From Xenorhabdus bovienii SS-2004 (GTDB lineage: Bacteria > Pseudomonadota > Gammaproteobacteria > Enterobacterales > Enterobacteriaceae): a stretch of DNA of 64,000 bases. The stretch's first letter is position 1. Each line of letters opens with the position of its first letter. Shown here in pieces: positions 29,816-41,603 of this stretch. The stretch spans positions 2,914,001 to 2,978,000 of the forward strand of contig NC_013892.1 in NCBI RefSeq assembly GCF_000027225.1. Direction: 5' to 3'. The notes beneath the pieces are model-generated. The model was not told the DNA's origin, ran no database searches, and was given only the letters and a program-made list of their open reading frames with translations. The position numbers and the translations under genes were made by a program.

Positions 29816-31189
29816 TTATCTCGTTTTTTTCACCCACAACTTTTTCACCCACAAGAAATAACTAAGGGTGAGTAATGCTATCCATGCTATCCCGACGTAC
29901 AGCGCGATGCGGGTACTGGGGAAATATCCCAATACGACGATGATAAATGCCATGAATGAAATCGTCAGAATAGGTGCTGCAGGCCAAAGGGGAACAGGGA
30001 ATTTTAACTTTTTGACCTCTTCCGCCGGTATTTTTCGGCGCATGATGAATTGTGACAACAAAATCATCAGCCATACCCACACCGTTGCAAATGTCGCAAT
30101 GGAAGCAATGATCCCAAACACTTTTTCAGGTAACAGGTAGTTCAAAACGACACCGATTAGCAGTACACACGACATCACCAGCACAGTGATCCACGGTACG
30201 CCGTTTTTGGTTAATTTCGTGAAGGCTGAGGGCGCTTGTTTCTCCTGTGCCATGCCATACATCATCCGTCCTGAGCCGAAGATATCACTGTTGATCGCTG
30301 AAATCGCCGCAGTAATTACGACAACATTCAGAATATTAGCCGCAGAATCGATTCCCAGACTTGAGAATATCTGGACAAATGGGCTGCCATTTTGGCCAAT
30401 TTGATTCCACGGATAGATACACATCAGGACAAACAGAGTGAGTACATAAAACAGCAAAATACGGAATGGAACAGCGTTGATTGCCTGGGGGATGGATTTT
30501 TCTGGATTTTTCGCTTCACTGGCTGTAATACCGATTACTTCGATACCACCGAATGCAAACATGACCACCGTAAACGAAGCAATCACTCCCGCAATGCCAT
30601 TTGGCATAAATCCGCCATGTTCCCACAAGTTTGACAGGCCAGTGACATGACCCGCTTCCTGGCCGAAGCCATACATCATGATCACAAAGCCACCGACAAT
30701 CATGGCAACAATTGCAGTGACTTTAATGATAGAAAGCCAGAACTCCATTTCACCAAAAACTTTGACGTTACACAGATTTATCGCCCCAATGAAAAAGACG
30801 ATGCTGAGTACCCAAATCCATTGGTCAACATGCGGAAACCAGAGTTTCATATAGAGACCAAATGCGGTGATATCAGCAAGGCAGACAACCAGCATTTCAA
30901 ATACGTAAGTCCATCCCGTCAGAAAACCTGCCAATGGCCCTAAGTAGTGACTGGCATAATGAGAGAAAGAACCCGCCACAGGGTGATGAACCGCCATCTC
31001 CCCCAATGCCCGCATGACCATGAAAACGGCCGCCCCACCAATGGCATATGCCAATAATACCGCAGGACCCGCGGCTTTAATGGCTTCTGCTGAACCATAG
31101 AAAAGCCCAGTCCCGATTGCTGACCCCAACGCCATAAACCGAATGTGGCGAACGCTCAAGCCTCGCTTGAGTTGTGAAGTGTTTTGCAT
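29816..31189 (-). CDS. proY: Amino acid permease (ProY/HutT-like), probably histidine uptake
   Basis: A 457-residue permease of the amino acid-polyamine-organocation superfamily with about twelve hydrophobic segments. It begins [28 protein letters not shown], nearly as E. coli ProY, and contains [27 protein letters not shown], a family signature. Sequence alone points to ProY; its place directly after hutH in the hut block makes histidine the likely substrate, as for HutT proteins. AAGGATAAATC precedes the ATG. Confidence 0.87.
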   Translation of the reverse strand: MQNTSQLKRGLSVRHIRFMALGSAIGTGLFYGSAEAIKAAGPAVLLAYAIGGAAVFMVMRALGEMAVHHPVAGSFSHYASHYLGPLAGFLTGWTYVFEMLVVCLADITAFGLYMKLWFPHVDQWIWVLSIVFFIGAINLCNVKVFGEMEFWLSIIKVTAIVAMIVGGFVIMMYGFGQEAGHVTGLSNLWEHGGFMPNGIAGVIASFTVVMFAFGGIEVIGITASEAKNPEKSIPQAINAVPFRILLFYVLTLFVLMCIYPWNQIGQNGSPFVQIFSSLGIDSAANILNVVVITAAISAINSDIFGSGRMMYGMAQEKQAPSAFTKLTKNGVPWITVLVMSCVLLIGVVLNYLLPEKVFGIIASIATFATVWVWLMILLSQFIMRRKIPAEEVKKLKFPVPLWPAAPILTISFMAFIIVVLGYFPSTRIALYVGIAWIALLTLSYFLWVKKLWVKKTR

Positions 31190-31279
31190 GATTTATCCTT
31201 GTGTCTTTATTATTAGATATGAAAGATAAATACAACGATAAGGCCGGGCAGAAACCGGCCTTAGACGACTTATTTATGT

Positions 31280-32812
31280 TTAATTTATCAATAATTTTCC
31301 GGTAGGTAGCAGTGCTGAAAGTTGTTGTTCAATCAACAGTTGGATAGCTGCGTCAATATCTGGTGCAAAAAAGCGATCTTTATCGTAATAAGCGACTTTA
31401 TTACGGAGGATATGACGGGCTTTTTCCAGTATCGGGCTGCTCTTCAATCCGTCACGGAAATCCATGCCCTGACAGGCAGTCAGCCACTCAATCGCTAAAA
31501 TACCCCGCACGTTGTCAGCCATTTCCCATAAACGACGACCTGCCGCCGGAGCCATAGATACATGGTCTTCCTGATTCGCTGATGTCGGCAAGCTGTCAAC
31601 GCTGGAAGGATGCGCCAATGCTTTGTTTTCACTCGCCAACGCTGCCGCTGTCACCTGAGCAATCATAAAGCCGGAGTTCACCCCGCTGTTATTGACGAGG
31701 AACGGCGGTAACTGGGACATGTTGCTATCCATCAGCAAAGAGATACGGCGTTCTGACAGTGCACCTATTTCCGCCAGTGCAATAGCCAGATTATCCGATG
31801 CCATAGCAACAGGTTCAGCATGGAAGTTACCGCCAGAGATCACTTCATCTTGGTCGGTAAAGACCAACGGATTATCAGAAACCGCATTGGCTTCAGTCAT
31901 AATCACGTCGGCAGCATGACGGATCTGTGTAAGGCAAGCGCCCATTACTTGTGGCTGGCAACGCAATGAATAAGGGTCTTGAACTTTCGGACAGTTTTTA
32001 TGAGATTCAGATAGACCACTTTGTTCTTCCAATACCAGACGATACAGAGCAGCTACATCGATTTGCCCCTGCTGGCCTCGTGCTTCATGGATACGCGCAT
32101 CAAATGGTTTACGAGAACCCAGTGCCGCTTCAACAGACATCGCGCCACAAATCACTGCTGAGGCAAGTAAGTCTTCTGCTGCAAAAAGTCCTTTCAAGGC
32201 AAAAGCAGTAGAGGTTTGTGTGCCATTAAGCAACGCCAGACCTTCTTTTGCCGCCAACCGAATCGGTTTAAGATTTGCCTTCTCCAAGGCGTCTTTAGCT
32301 GGCAGCCATTCCCCACGGTAACGCGCTTTACTCTCGCCCAGCAATAACAGGCTCATATGCGCCAGTGGAGCCAAATCTCCCGAAGCGCCCACAGAACCTT
32401 TGCTCGGAATACAGGGATAAACTTCTGCATTAACCAAAGTGATCAACGCTTGAATGACGTCTAAACGAATACCGGAATAACCACGGGCAAGGCTATTGAT
32501 TTTCAATACCATAATCAACCGGACAATCTCATCCGGCAAAGGCTCACCGACACCAGCAGCATGTGACAACACAAGGGAACGTTGCAGTTCTTCTAAATCC
32601 TGCTCGGCAATCCGAGTACTCGCCAGCAGGCCAAAACCCGTGTTGATACCATAGGCTGTTCTGTTTTCATTGATAATACGGTTAACACAATCAACGCTGC
32701 GTTCAATGGCAGGAACGCATTGCTCATCTAAGGTAATTTGCACCGGATACTGATAAATGTGGCGTAACTCTTCAAGCGTCATTTTTCCGGGATGAATAGT
32801 AATGTGTTTCAT
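31280..32812 (-). CDS. hutH: Histidine ammonia-lyase HutH
   Basis: A 510-residue lyase that turns histidine into urocanate and ammonia. The Ala-Ser-Gly that cyclises into the MIO electrophile is in [17 protein letters not shown] (about residues 142-144). YGINTGFG near residue 53 supplies the conserved Tyr. It starts 14 bases after hutU, so both are on one transcript. Confidence 0.97.
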   Translation of the reverse strand: MKHITIHPGKMTLEELRHIYQYPVQITLDEQCVPAIERSVDCVNRIINENRTAYGINTGFGLLASTRIAEQDLEELQRSLVLSHAAGVGEPLPDEIVRLIMVLKINSLARGYSGIRLDVIQALITLVNAEVYPCIPSKGSVGASGDLAPLAHMSLLLLGESKARYRGEWLPAKDALEKANLKPIRLAAKEGLALLNGTQTSTAFALKGLFAAEDLLASAVICGAMSVEAALGSRKPFDARIHEARGQQGQIDVAALYRLVLEEQSGLSESHKNCPKVQDPYSLRCQPQVMGACLTQIRHAADVIMTEANAVSDNPLVFTDQDEVISGGNFHAEPVAMASDNLAIALAEIGALSERRISLLMDSNMSQLPPFLVNNSGVNSGFMIAQVTAAALASENKALAHPSSVDSLPTSANQEDHVSMAPAAGRRLWEMADNVRGILAIEWLTACQGMDFRDGLKSSPILEKARHILRNKVAYYDKDRFFAPDIDAAIQLLIEQQLSALLPTGKLLIN

Positions 32813-32826
32813 ATTAATGACGCTCC

Positions 32827-34530
32827 TTATTTTGTTTCGACGGTTTTTGTGTCTGATGATTTTGTATCAAGCATCGGCAGGTTTAAGTCCCTCTCTTTGG
32901 CACACTGGATGGCCTGTTCATAACCCGCATCAGCATGACGCATGACACCAGTTGCAGGGTCATTGTGCAACACACGAGCAATACGTTCTGCGGCTTCATC
33001 CGTGCCATCACAGACAATCACCATACCGGAATGCTGTGAGAACCCCATACCAACTCCGCCCCCATGATGCAGGGAAACCCATGTCGCACCACTGGCCGTA
33101 TTTAATAAGGCATTCAGCAATGGCCAATCTGAAACGGCATCAGAACCGTCCTTCATGGATTCGGTTTCACGGTTGGGACTCGCCACGGAGCCGGAATCCA
33201 AATGGTCACGCCCAATCACGAGCGGTGCTGAAAGTTCGCCGCTACGTACCATTTCATTGAATGCCAATCCCAATTTAGCGCGGTCTCCCAAGCCAACCCA
33301 ACAAATACGGGCAGGTAAACCCTGGAAGCTGATGCGTTCCCGCGCCATATCCAGCCAGCGATGCAGGTGTTCATCATCTGACAGTAACTCTTTAACTTTA
33401 GCATCAGTTTTGTAAATGTCTTCAGGGTCACCGGAGAGCGCGACCCAACGGAAAGGCCCAATTCCCCGACAAAAAAGAGGACGAATATAAGCAGGAACAA
33501 AACCCGGGAAATCAAAGGCATGCTCAACACCCATTTCTTTCGCCATTTGACGGATATTGTTACCATAATCGAAAGTAGGAACACCCTGTTTCTGGAAAGC
33601 CAGCATCGCTTCCACGTGTACTGCCATCGATGCTTTCGCGGCTTGAATCACGACTTCTGGCTCAGTTTCGGCACGGCGACAATATTCTTCCCATGTCCAG
33701 CCTGCCGGCAAATAGCCATGCAGTGGATCATGTGCACTAGTTTGATCCGTCACCATGTCCGGACGAACGCCACGACGTACCAACTCAGGGACAATTTCTG
33801 CCGCATTACCACACAATGCCACCGATACTGCCTTACCTTCTTGGGTATATCGCTTGATACGCGCCAACGCATCATCCAGATCGGTTGCCTGTTCATCGAC
33901 GTATTGGGTACGCAGACGGAAATCAATGCGACTTTGCTGACACTCAATATTCAGTGACGAAACACCTGCCAACGTTGCCGCCAGCGGCTGTGCTCCCCCC
34001 ATACCGCCCAAACCCGCAGTCAGTACCCAGCGTCCGGTCAAATCACCGTTATAGTGCTGGCGTCCCGCTTCAACAAACGTTTCGTAAGTGCCTTGCACAA
34101 TGCCCTGACTGCCAATATAAATCCAACTACCTGCCGTCATCTGACCATACATTGCCAGCCCTTTAGCATCCAGTTCGTTAAAATGTTCCCACGTTGCCCA
34201 ATGCGGAACCAGATTCGAGTTTGCAATCAATACACGCGGTGCGTTTTCATGAGTTTTAAAAACACCCACTGGCTTACCTGACTGCACCAGTAATGTTTCG
34301 TTATTTTCTAAATTTTTCAGGGTTTCCACAATTTTTTCATAACATTCCCAATTTCTGGCGGCACGGCCTATCCCTCCATAAACGACCAGTTCATGAGGAT
34401 TTTCAGCCACATCAGGATCGAGATTATTCATGAGCATGCGGAGCGGGGCTTCCGTTAACCAACTTTTTGCTGTGAGCTGCGTTCCTCTGGGGGCACGGAT
34501 GACCTCGTTGCTGAATTTATTATTTTGCAT
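32827..34530 (-). CDS. hutU: Urocanate hydratase HutU
   Basis: A 567-residue NAD-dependent urocanase, giving imidazolonepropionate. I start it at 34530 ([16 protein letters not shown]), with AAAGGAAAA upstream; the frame continues open to 34668 but that part is promoter. NAD-binding [12 protein letters not shown] lies near residue 175 and the catalytic Cys is in [16 protein letters not shown] (about residue 410). It heads the hutU-hutH-permease unit, with a HutC-type operator 50 bases upstream. Confidence 0.96.
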   Translation of the reverse strand: MQNNKFSNEVIRAPRGTQLTAKSWLTEAPLRMLMNNLDPDVAENPHELVVYGGIGRAARNWECYEKIVETLKNLENNETLLVQSGKPVGVFKTHENAPRVLIANSNLVPHWATWEHFNELDAKGLAMYGQMTAGSWIYIGSQGIVQGTYETFVEAGRQHYNGDLTGRWVLTAGLGGMGGAQPLAATLAGVSSLNIECQQSRIDFRLRTQYVDEQATDLDDALARIKRYTQEGKAVSVALCGNAAEIVPELVRRGVRPDMVTDQTSAHDPLHGYLPAGWTWEEYCRRAETEPEVVIQAAKASMAVHVEAMLAFQKQGVPTFDYGNNIRQMAKEMGVEHAFDFPGFVPAYIRPLFCRGIGPFRWVALSGDPEDIYKTDAKVKELLSDDEHLHRWLDMARERISFQGLPARICWVGLGDRAKLGLAFNEMVRSGELSAPLVIGRDHLDSGSVASPNRETESMKDGSDAVSDWPLLNALLNTASGATWVSLHHGGGVGMGFSQHSGMVIVCDGTDEAAERIARVLHNDPATGVMRHADAGYEQAIQCAKERDLNLPMLDTKSSDTKTVETK

Positions 34531-34580
34531 CGTCACGGTTTTTTCCTTTTCATCGTTATAAAGTTTGTTAATTGTATAGT

Positions 34581-34590
34581 TGTATATACA
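34581..34590 (-). promoter_or_regulatory. HutC operator in the hutU promoter
   Basis: TGTATATACA is a perfect dyad of the TGTA-N2-TACA form used by HutC repressors. It lies between a TTGAAT (34601-34596, minus strand) and a TACAAT (34576-34571), a plausible -35/-10 pair of hutU with a 19-base spacer. The identical ten bases occur upstream of hutI. Confidence 0.8.
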
Positions 34591-34721
34591 TGTAGATTCA
34601 ATAGAAAAAAATGTGACACAGATAAAGTCAATAATTTGGAGGATGGTATCTTTTATGCTAGATATCAATAAGATGATAATGATTTATTCTTCAGTTGGCA
34701 GGTGAATGTTTTTATTATTTT

Positions 34722-34737
34722 TGTGTTTTACATCACA
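34722..34737. promoter_or_regulatory. Possible CRP-cAMP site upstream of hutU
   Basis: TGTGTTTTACATCACA fits the CRP consensus TGTGA-N6-TCACA with one change. It lies about 130 bases before the suggested hutU -35. Klebsiella and Salmonella hut genes are CRP-dependent, which supports it, but the distance is large. Confidence 0.45.
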
Positions 34738-34769
34738 TCGGATTTACATGATGGTCACAATTGTTTGTG

Positions 34770-34809
34770 AAAAAATCTCCCTATATTAAAAACAAAGGGA
34801 GATTTTTTT
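34770..34809 (-). terminator. Terminator after hutC
   Basis: AAAAAATCTCCCT and AGGGAGATTTTTTT form a 13-base stem across a 13-base loop. On the minus strand it starts 8 bases after the hutC stop and ends in a T-run; it can work in both directions. It divides the hutIGC unit from the hutUH unit. Confidence 0.85.
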
Positions 34810-34816
34810 ATGCAAA

Positions 34817-35548
34817 TCATGAGCTGAAATGCCCTTTCAATTTATATCGATGCCCGGGAAATAATAATTTAGCACTTGAGACAATATGTTCTTTCGACCA
34901 TGTTCGGCGGCTAATTAAAAGACAAGGCGTATCTGCCTCAATTTGCAGCAACCGACAAGAACGGACATCTCCCGCAACCGCTTCAACAATATGCTCCCCT
35001 TCCGTCAGGGGAGCCACCATTGATAAGTAATCGTGGGTAGTTTGCTGGTTGAAATCTTGTCGCAGATACGCCGGCACAGCCTGAGCGTTGACATAACGAT
35101 TTTCAATCTGCACAGGGACATCATTTTCATAGTGCACAATAATCGAATGGTAGATTGCCGTACCAGCCACAATTCCCAATTCTGCCGCCTGTGTTATATT
35201 GGCATTCACTTCTGCAAGTTTCAGTACCTTACAACTATGCTGGTTAGAACGTTCCGCAATCTCATCGGCAATACTGTGAATTTCAAACAGAGCGGACTGT
35301 CCTTTGGGTTCAGACACAAACGATCCCACTCCTTGCAAACGAAATAGAAAACCTTCTGCCATCAACTCCCGCAACGCCCTGTTTGCCGTCATGCGGCTAC
35401 AGCTAAACTGTTTAACCAATTCAGATTCTGAGGGAACCCGATCATGGGGTTTCCATTCTCCTGTATATATTTTTTCAATAATCGCCTGCTTAACTTTTGC
35501 ATACAAAGGCACAGGTTTGACAAATGTATCTGATAAATCGACTGTCAC
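34817..35548 (-). CDS. hutC: Histidine utilisation repressor HutC
   Basis: A 243-residue GntR-family regulator: N-terminal winged helix (VPLYAKVKQAIIEKI, VPSESELVKQFSCSRMTANRALRELMAEGFL) and C-terminal UTRA ligand domain binding urocanate. I choose the GTG at 35548, with AAGGGA seven bases before it; the longer frame overlaps hutG. It lies last in the hutI-hutG-hutC unit and would bind TGTATATACA before hutI and hutU, so it represses itself too. Confidence 0.93.
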   Translation of the reverse strand: MTVDLSDTFVKPVPLYAKVKQAIIEKIYTGEWKPHDRVPSESELVKQFSCSRMTANRALRELMAEGFLFRLQGVGSFVSEPKGQSALFEIHSIADEIAERSNQHSCKVLKLAEVNANITQAAELGIVAGTAIYHSIIVHYENDVPVQIENRYVNAQAVPAYLRQDFNQQTTHDYLSMVAPLTEGEHIVEAVAGDVRSCRLLQIEADTPCLLISRRTWSKEHIVSSAKLLFPGHRYKLKGHFSS

Positions 35549-35568
35549 AATAAATCCCTTCTCATTAG

Positions 35569-36528
35569 CTACCCATTCCACCAATGCACCAATTGCCACG
35601 TAAGGCGAGCCGCTGCTTTGCCTCCCATTCCTTGAATGTCATACAAAGGATTAAGCTCAACCAAATCGACAGCCTGTAACTTTTTGCTTTGGCAGATGAG
35701 TTGAATTAACGGCAACAAACGCTCTAACGGCACTCCCAGAGCAGCGGGAGCAGAAACCGACGGCATTTGCCAGATTGGCAGTACATCCAAATCGATGGTC
35801 ATATAAATTATATCAACTTGATTAATCACATTTTGAATTTGTTCCTTTACTTTATCCAGCATCGACTCAATACATTGAGTATCCCAAATGATGGTGACAT
35901 CAAGATGATTGGCTTCGTCCAACAAAGCCTGAGTATTTGATGCCAAACTGGCTCCAATACAAGTGTAATTGAACGGACGCTGATGCTGCTGGCAATAATC
36001 GGCAAGCTGCCGGAAAGGAGTTCCTGATGTAGGTTGCGCCGAATTACGCAGATCCAGATGCGCATCAAAATTAATAATACCTACGCGTTGTGTCGGAAAC
36101 GCGCGGTAAATTCCCATTCCATGAGCAAATGCCGTTTCATGCCCACCGCCAAAAATGAGTGTTCGCATGTTCTGGTGTTGACACTCATAGACAGCTTCAC
36201 TCAGCACGTTCTGTGCTTCAGCCAATTTTTCAGGATCAGCGCGAATATTTCCCAAATCCACCAGCCGCTCATGACCATCATAACTGGCCATATTGGCCAA
36301 TGACTGACGCAGATATTCCGGCCCTAATTTCGCTCCCGGCCGACCATGGTTAAGTTTAACGCCTTCATCACACTCAAATCCCAATAACGCAATATGGTGA
36401 GGAAATTCTTCCGGAGAAAAATTGGCGGGTTGTTTTATTGTCTGGAACACACGCAGGGCATTATCCGCTTCTGCGAGATCATTACGTCCTTGCCAAATGT
36501 TTTCTGATGTCGGGTGCCATAATTTCAT
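35569..36528 (-). CDS. hutG: Formimidoylglutamase HutG
   Basis: A 319-residue arginase/agmatinase-family hydrolase splitting N-formimidoylglutamate into glutamate and formamide. Manganese-binding motifs are visible: FGGGHETAFAHG, INFDAHLDLR and TIDLDVLPIWQMPSVSAPA. Start at 36528 (MKLWHPTSENIW); the frame extends fifteen codons further without a better site. It makes this the four-step pathway, without HutF. Confidence 0.95.
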   Translation of the reverse strand: MKLWHPTSENIWQGRNDLAEADNALRVFQTIKQPANFSPEEFPHHIALLGFECDEGVKLNHGRPGAKLGPEYLRQSLANMASYDGHERLVDLGNIRADPEKLAEAQNVLSEAVYECQHQNMRTLIFGGGHETAFAHGMGIYRAFPTQRVGIINFDAHLDLRNSAQPTSGTPFRQLADYCQQHQRPFNYTCIGASLASNTQALLDEANHLDVTIIWDTQCIESMLDKVKEQIQNVINQVDIIYMTIDLDVLPIWQMPSVSAPAALGVPLERLLPLIQLICQSKKLQAVDLVELNPLYDIQGMGGKAAARLTWQLVHWWNG

Positions 36529-36544
36529 GTTGTTTCTCTCACCA

Positions 36545-37798
36545 TTATTGAACATTGTGTGTAATTTCACCACGATAGATACGATGAATCAGTGGGTTAC
36601 GTCCAAGTTCATATAAGATATCCACCGGGTTCTCGGCATCCCAGACAATAAAATCTGCCATATAACCTTCCGCCAACTGGCCGTGGCTTTCAGCTCTCCC
36701 CAATGCACGGGCGGCATGAATGGTTACGCCCTGCCATGCTTCTTCTGGGGTAAACCCAAATTGCACGCAGGCCATATTCATAATCAGACGCAAAGAAGCA
36801 AAAGGACTGGTACCCGGATTGAAATCTGTCGATATTGCCATCGGCACTCGGTATTGACGCAATAGCGAAATAGGGGGGAGTTTTTTCTCTTTAAGGAAGT
36901 AAAATGCGCCGGGCAGTAACACGGCCACACTACCGCTACGACTAATGGCTTCAATACCTTTTTCATCCAGATATTCAATGTGATCAACCGACCAGCCTTG
37001 ATAATCAGCAACCAATTCACTGCCTCCCATGTTAGACAATTGCTCAACATGGCCTTTTACAGGAATATTCAGGCGTTGTGCCGCATCAAACACACGTTTG
37101 GTCTGGTCGAGATTAAAACCGACGGTTTCGCAAAAAACATCTACAGATTCAAATAATTGTTTTTGCCACAGTGTAGGAAGAATGGAATCACAAATTAAAT
37201 CGATATAAGCATCAGAGTTGTGTTTATATTCAGGTGGAACGGCATGAGCAGAGAGTAATGTGGGGCTGATTTCGATGGCATTTTTCTGCGCCAGTGCCTG
37301 AACGACATTCAACTGTTTTTCTTCATTTACCAGATCCAGCCCATAACCTGATTTCATCTCAATCGTCGTTACCCCTTCAGCGATCAAAGCATTGAGTCGC
37401 TTCTGGGCGGCCACTTCCAATTGTTGCGCGGAATTGTTTCGGGTCGCATTGACCGTAGAATTAATTCCTCCTCCTTTAGCACTGATTTCCTCATAAGAAG
37501 CGCCATTGAGACGCTGCTCCCACTCTGATGCCCGATTGCCACCAAAAACCAAATGAGTATGGCAGTCAATTAATCCGGGGGTGATCAGCCGCTGTTCCAC
37601 ATCAATAATGTGACAATGGTGAGTTGGCATGCTAGCCGTCGGAATAATCGCCAATATTTTTTCACCCCGAACGATCAGATCATGCTGCTCCAGCATGCCA
37701 TAATGATGTTTGCCATCAATGTTGTTGATTGTAGGGTTCATTGTGGCAAGTCTGGCATTACGCCAAATAACGTCAGTATCTTTCAGCTCAATAGGCAT
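36545..37798 (-). CDS. hutI: Imidazolonepropionase HutI
   Basis: A 417-residue amidohydrolase that opens the imidazolone ring to formiminoglutamate. The metal-binding [13 protein letters not shown] lies near residue 75; [22 protein letters not shown], and [13 protein letters not shown] follow in the family order. It heads hutI-hutG-hutC, sixteen bases before hutG, with a HutC operator upstream. Confidence 0.96.
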   Translation of the reverse strand: MPIELKDTDVIWRNARLATMNPTINNIDGKHHYGMLEQHDLIVRGEKILAIIPTASMPTHHCHIIDVEQRLITPGLIDCHTHLVFGGNRASEWEQRLNGASYEEISAKGGGINSTVNATRNNSAQQLEVAAQKRLNALIAEGVTTIEMKSGYGLDLVNEEKQLNVVQALAQKNAIEISPTLLSAHAVPPEYKHNSDAYIDLICDSILPTLWQKQLFESVDVFCETVGFNLDQTKRVFDAAQRLNIPVKGHVEQLSNMGGSELVADYQGWSVDHIEYLDEKGIEAISRSGSVAVLLPGAFYFLKEKKLPPISLLRQYRVPMAISTDFNPGTSPFASLRLIMNMACVQFGFTPEEAWQGVTIHAARALGRAESHGQLAEGYMADFIVWDAENPVDILYELGRNPLIHRIYRGEITHNVQ

Positions 37799-37841
37799 TG
37801 TATCGTCCTGTTATTTTTCTTGTTGGTATCAACCTTTATGT

Positions 37842-37851
37842 TGTATATACA
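37842..37851 (-). promoter_or_regulatory. HutC operator in the hutI promoter
   Basis: TGTATATACA, identical to the site before hutU, stands 44 bases before the hutI start. On the minus strand a TTGACA lies some 25 bases further upstream and could be the -35 element. Confidence 0.78.
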
Positions 37852-38059
37852 TTTATTTTATAACCAGCCAAGATTGTCAAATAATTTTATGGGCAGGGAT
37901 GAATATCATGAATTTTTCAGAAGCTATCCGCCACGATGCGAATATTTTACAATTTACACAGTCACCTGAGTGCACATATTAATCTTATGCAATAGCTTCT
38001 AAGCAAAATCGCAAAAAATCGGGTACAATTACCAAAATTTGTCAGTGAATTAGAGAGTA

Positions 38060-38602
38060 ATGAAGAAGAAAAACCTGATGAGTGAAGAAGATATCAGTCT
38101 ATTTCGAACGTCTGTCACGGGAGCCCGCCGCATCGTTCAAGACACCGTTTTGCACTCCCCTCAAAGAAAAAAAATGAGCTATATTGCACCTGAACGCTTG
38201 ATGCAAGAACAAGTCGATGCCAGTTACTATTTTTCCGATGAGTTCCAACCTAATTTGGATATGGAAGGCCCAACCCGCTATATTCGAGAAGGTGCCAATC
38301 ATTATGAATTGAAGAAGCTACGTCGTGGTGATTATTCCCCTGAGCTTTTTCTGGACTTACATGGATTAACCCAACTACAGGCCAAGCAAGAAATTGGCGC
38401 TCTGATTGCGGCCTGCCGTCGTGAACACATTTATTGCGCCTGCGTCATGCATGGTCACGGTAAACATATTCTTAAACAGCAAACGCCTTTATGGCTTGCC
38501 CAGCACCCTGATATTATTGCTTTCCATCAAGCCCCCAAAGAGTGGGGAGGTAACGCTGCACTGCTCATTTTGATAGAAATGAATGAACTCATGGAGCGTT
38601 AA
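38060..38602 (+). CDS. smrB: Ribosome rescue factor SmrB
   Basis: A 180-residue Smr-domain endonuclease that cuts mRNA between collided ribosomes. The conserved [15 protein letters not shown] and the [12 protein letters not shown] motifs with catalytic His lie at about residues 98 and 135. The N-terminal helix [15 protein letters not shown] that contacts the ribosome is present. GAGAGTA precedes the ATG. In E. coli it is the direct neighbour of prmB. Confidence 0.95.
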   Translation: MKKKNLMSEEDISLFRTSVTGARRIVQDTVLHSPQRKKMSYIAPERLMQEQVDASYYFSDEFQPNLDMEGPTRYIREGANHYELKKLRRGDYSPELFLDLHGLTQLQAKQEIGALIAACRREHIYCACVMHGHGKHILKQQTPLWLAQHPDIIAFHQAPKEWGGNAALLILIEMNELMER

Positions 38603-38620
38603 TTTATCCTCTGGATGAAG

Positions 38621-39103
38621 TTAATCTTTTGCTGCTAACTGCGCCGGAGAGGTTTGCCATAACAGGCGACCTTTCTCTGTTTGAGGATCTAATTCCACAC
38701 AGGCAATACTGGAAGTCGAAAACATAGGTGGCGTTTGTTCAGGGCAAAGCTCAGAAACTAAATATCCCACTAAGGGTAAATGAGAAACCACCAATACAGC
38801 GTTGTACTTTTGCGTTGCCAAAACTTGCAAATAACTCGCCACCAATGCGACATCTCCCGACGGTGTCAACTCCGCCAGCTCTTCCTCATTGCCGGGCAAC
38901 GTTAAGTTTTCACGAACCACCTTTAAAGTCTGCTTTGCCCGGATATAAGGGCTGACTAAGATACAATCAACATCAGGCTCTTGTTGCGTAAGCCAGCAGG
39001 CCATTTCCTGTGATTCTTGCTGCCCACGGGGAGTCAGCTCCCGTGTTACATCGCTGATCGAATTTACGGCAGCATCACCGTGGCGCATAATAAAAACGTA
39101 CAT
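38621..39103 (-). CDS. sixA: Phosphohistidine phosphatase SixA
   Basis: A 160-residue histidine phosphatase. The catalytic RHG is at the N-terminus (MYVFIMRHGDAAVNS), and SPYIRAKQT with the second Arg follows near residue 53; HLPLVGYLVSEL holds the later His. E. coli SixA removes phosphate from ArcB and from NPr of the nitrogen phosphotransferase chain. It is convergent with smrB. Confidence 0.94.
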   Translation of the reverse strand: MYVFIMRHGDAAVNSISDVTRELTPRGQQESQEMACWLTQQEPDVDCILVSPYIRAKQTLKVVRENLTLPGNEEELAELTPSGDVALVASYLQVLATQKYNAVLVVSHLPLVGYLVSELCPEQTPPMFSTSSIACVELDPQTEKGRLLWQTSPAQLAAKD

Positions 39104-39371
39104 AATCCACCGTTTAGTTAATTTCAGAACCTGTCTTAATCCAATATATAATTAAATATTTATGAGACAAGCCATTGGTTTACGGCATTAATAATGAAAT
39201 CCAAGTAATATTATCAAGATAATCTTTTAGAACTAACTGGCATTCTGCCCTAAAACAAAAACAAATAAAATGACTAAAAATGATTTATATCTGATTGTCT
39301 CAATATCATTATCTCCTGCTATTCAGTGGGTTAAAATAATCAAAAAAATATCAATTATTTTTCATAAAAAA
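39104..39371. other. Gap between sixA and the fadJ terminator
   Basis: AT-rich spacer in which I see no gene. It must hold the sixA promoter; no clear -35/-10 pair stands out. Confidence 0.4.
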
Positions 39372-39396
39372 ATCGGCTCCGATGACAAGAGCCGAT
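39372..39396 (-). terminator. Terminator after fadJ
   Basis: ATCGGCTC and GAGCCGAT enclose a 9-base loop; on the minus strand the stem runs into TTTTTTTATG. It lies 30 bases after the fadJ stop. Confidence 0.85.
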
Positions 39397-39425
39397 ATAA
39401 CTGATTTTGCGAATGAAACTGTTAT

Positions 39426-41603
39426 TTATTTGTAGAATTTCTTTTTCTGTTCAGCCATCTGAACTAAATACTCACAGGGCGTAAATCTCTCTCCGTACTG
39501 CTGTTCCAGACGATGTAAAATTGCCACAACTTTATCGCTGCCAAGCCTATCGATATAACGGAATGGCCCCCCCAGGAATGGAGGGAAACCGATGCCAAAT
39601 ACCGCACCAATATCACCATCACGGGGGCTTCTGATAATACCTTCATCTAAACAGCGAACTGCTTCATTCAACATGAGCATCATGCAACGCTGGGCAATGT
39701 CTGATGGTTGCATTTTTGCATGTGGCTTAATTTTTAACAGGGAATAAATCGAGACATCCACCTCTTTGGTTTTGTTACCAAAAGGCCAGAATTTGCTCTT
39801 TTTAGCGCCATATGAATAGAAACCACGGCCATTCTTTTTACCTTTTCGGTTATCTTTTAAAACTGCATCCAAGAAGCCCGGTGCGGTAAATCTGCTCCCC
39901 AATTGCGCCACCAGAATAGGAATAATTTTTGTACCAACATCAATGCCGACTTCATCCAGCAAATTAATGGGCCCAATCGGGAAACCAAAATCTACCAGTG
40001 CCTTATCGATATGATCGATCGGTTCACCTTCCGCCAGACAATAACCCGCTTCATTAATGTAAGGGGACAAAATCCGGTTAACATAGAACCCGGCTTTATC
40101 ACCCACGACAATAGCCGTTTTTCCCTGTTTTTTGGCTAGTGCGACTGCGGTGGCAATCGTTTTTTCATTTGTTCCCGTATGTGGAATAACTTCCACCAAT
40201 GGCATTTTATCAACGGGACTGAAATAGTGGAGGCCAATCACTTTCTCTGGTCGAGAGGCTATTTCAGCGATCTGGCAAATTGGCAACGATGAAGTATTCG
40301 AAGCAAAAATAGTTTCAGGTTTCGAATGTTCTTCAACTTCTGCAACCATTTTTCGTTTCAGCGCCAAATCTTCAAATACGGCTTCAACCACAATATCGAC
40401 CTGCCTGAAGCCACTGTAATCTGTGGTTCCCGAAATCAAAGCCATCTGGCGAGAACGATCGCTTGATTTCAAACGACGCTGTTTTACTCGCTTGGAAAGG
40501 ATATCCCAGGTATATTTCAAAGCCTGATTGATGCCGTTCTGATTGATGTCTTTGATACGAACAGGCAAATTCCCGCGTGTCATGGTCACGTTGGCAATAC
40601 CGCCCCCCATCAAACCGCCACCCAAAATTCCCACAGACTTGATCTCGGCAGGCTGTTCCGACGAGCCGGTTTCATTTTTTAGCGACGTTGAGGCAAAAAA
40701 TAAGCTGCGTAAGGCTGCCGATTCCGGTGACATTGCCAGTTCACCAAACGCCTTGGCTTCTGCCTGAAAGCCTTTTTTAAGCCCCTTTTCCAATCCTGTG
40801 CGAACGACATTAATAATCAGCTCTGGTGCAGGATAATGCCCATGGGTTTTCGCACGCGTTTTTTGATGAACCATATGGAACAACAATGGCCTGCCCAGAG
40901 CGCTCGCCAAAATACGCTGAGACCATGCCAATGGCTTACGCTTGGGGGTGCCTTTCTTAACATACTGAACAGCCACATCCAGCAAAATATCCAAGGGAAC
41001 TGCATCATCCACCACACCCAGACGCTGTGCCTGCTTAGCCTTGAGCTGTCGGCCAGTCAATATTATGTCCAGTGCTGCGCTGACACCTATCAGGCGAGGT
41101 AATCGCTGAGTTCCTCCAGAGCCCGGCAATAATCCAAGCTGAACCTCCGGCAAACCAAGACGAGTTTTATCATCCAGAGAACAGACACGTATATGACAGG
41201 CCAAGGCCAGCTCCAGCCCTCCCCCCAAACACGCACCGTGAATGGCGGCAACTACAGGTAAAGGATAATTGGCAATCTGAGCAAATAATCTCTGACCTTT
41301 TTCAGCCAGTTCCGTCGCATCTTCTTCGGTTTGGCAGCCTGCTATCATCGTGATGTCGGCACCAGCGATAAAAGTATCAGGCTTACCAGACACGATTACC
41401 AACCCTTTCAAGCCGGAAGCCTGTTGTGCCTTCTCAAAGACTGTCAGAAATTGCTCAACAAATTCAGCTTTCAGTGTGTTTACTTTTTCACCTGGTACAT
41501 CAATAGTAATCACACCAACCTTGTCATCTCTGACCGAAAAATTGAATACCGATTGCTTCGGTTGTGTCTCTGACATAATGGTTTCTTTTTCGCCCTGAGC
41601 CAT
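39426..41603 (-). CDS. fadJ: Fatty acid oxidation complex subunit alpha FadJ
   Basis: A 725-residue multifunctional enzyme of (anaerobic) beta-oxidation. The enoyl-CoA hydratase half holds IAGADITMI and [16 protein letters not shown] with [22 protein letters not shown]; the 3-hydroxyacyl-CoA dehydrogenase half begins near residue 320 with [15 protein letters not shown] (NAD loop) and has [15 protein letters not shown]. Its ATG overlaps the fadI stop by one base and GGAGG lies seven bases ahead, which decides for this start over the ATG nine codons on. Confidence 0.96.
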   Translation of the reverse strand: MAQGEKETIMSETQPKQSVFNFSVRDDKVGVITIDVPGEKVNTLKAEFVEQFLTVFEKAQQASGLKGLVIVSGKPDTFIAGADITMIAGCQTEEDATELAEKGQRLFAQIANYPLPVVAAIHGACLGGGLELALACHIRVCSLDDKTRLGLPEVQLGLLPGSGGTQRLPRLIGVSAALDIILTGRQLKAKQAQRLGVVDDAVPLDILLDVAVQYVKKGTPKRKPLAWSQRILASALGRPLLFHMVHQKTRAKTHGHYPAPELIINVVRTGLEKGLKKGFQAEAKAFGELAMSPESAALRSLFFASTSLKNETGSSEQPAEIKSVGILGGGLMGGGIANVTMTRGNLPVRIKDINQNGINQALKYTWDILSKRVKQRRLKSSDRSRQMALISGTTDYSGFRQVDIVVEAVFEDLALKRKMVAEVEEHSKPETIFASNTSSLPICQIAEIASRPEKVIGLHYFSPVDKMPLVEVIPHTGTNEKTIATAVALAKKQGKTAIVVGDKAGFYVNRILSPYINEAGYCLAEGEPIDHIDKALVDFGFPIGPINLLDEVGIDVGTKIIPILVAQLGSRFTAPGFLDAVLKDNRKGKKNGRGFYSYGAKKSKFWPFGNKTKEVDVSIYSLLKIKPHAKMQPSDIAQRCMMLMLNEAVRCLDEGIIRSPRDGDIGAVFGIGFPPFLGGPFRYIDRLGSDKVVAILHRLEQQYGERFTPCEYLVQMAEQKKKFYK

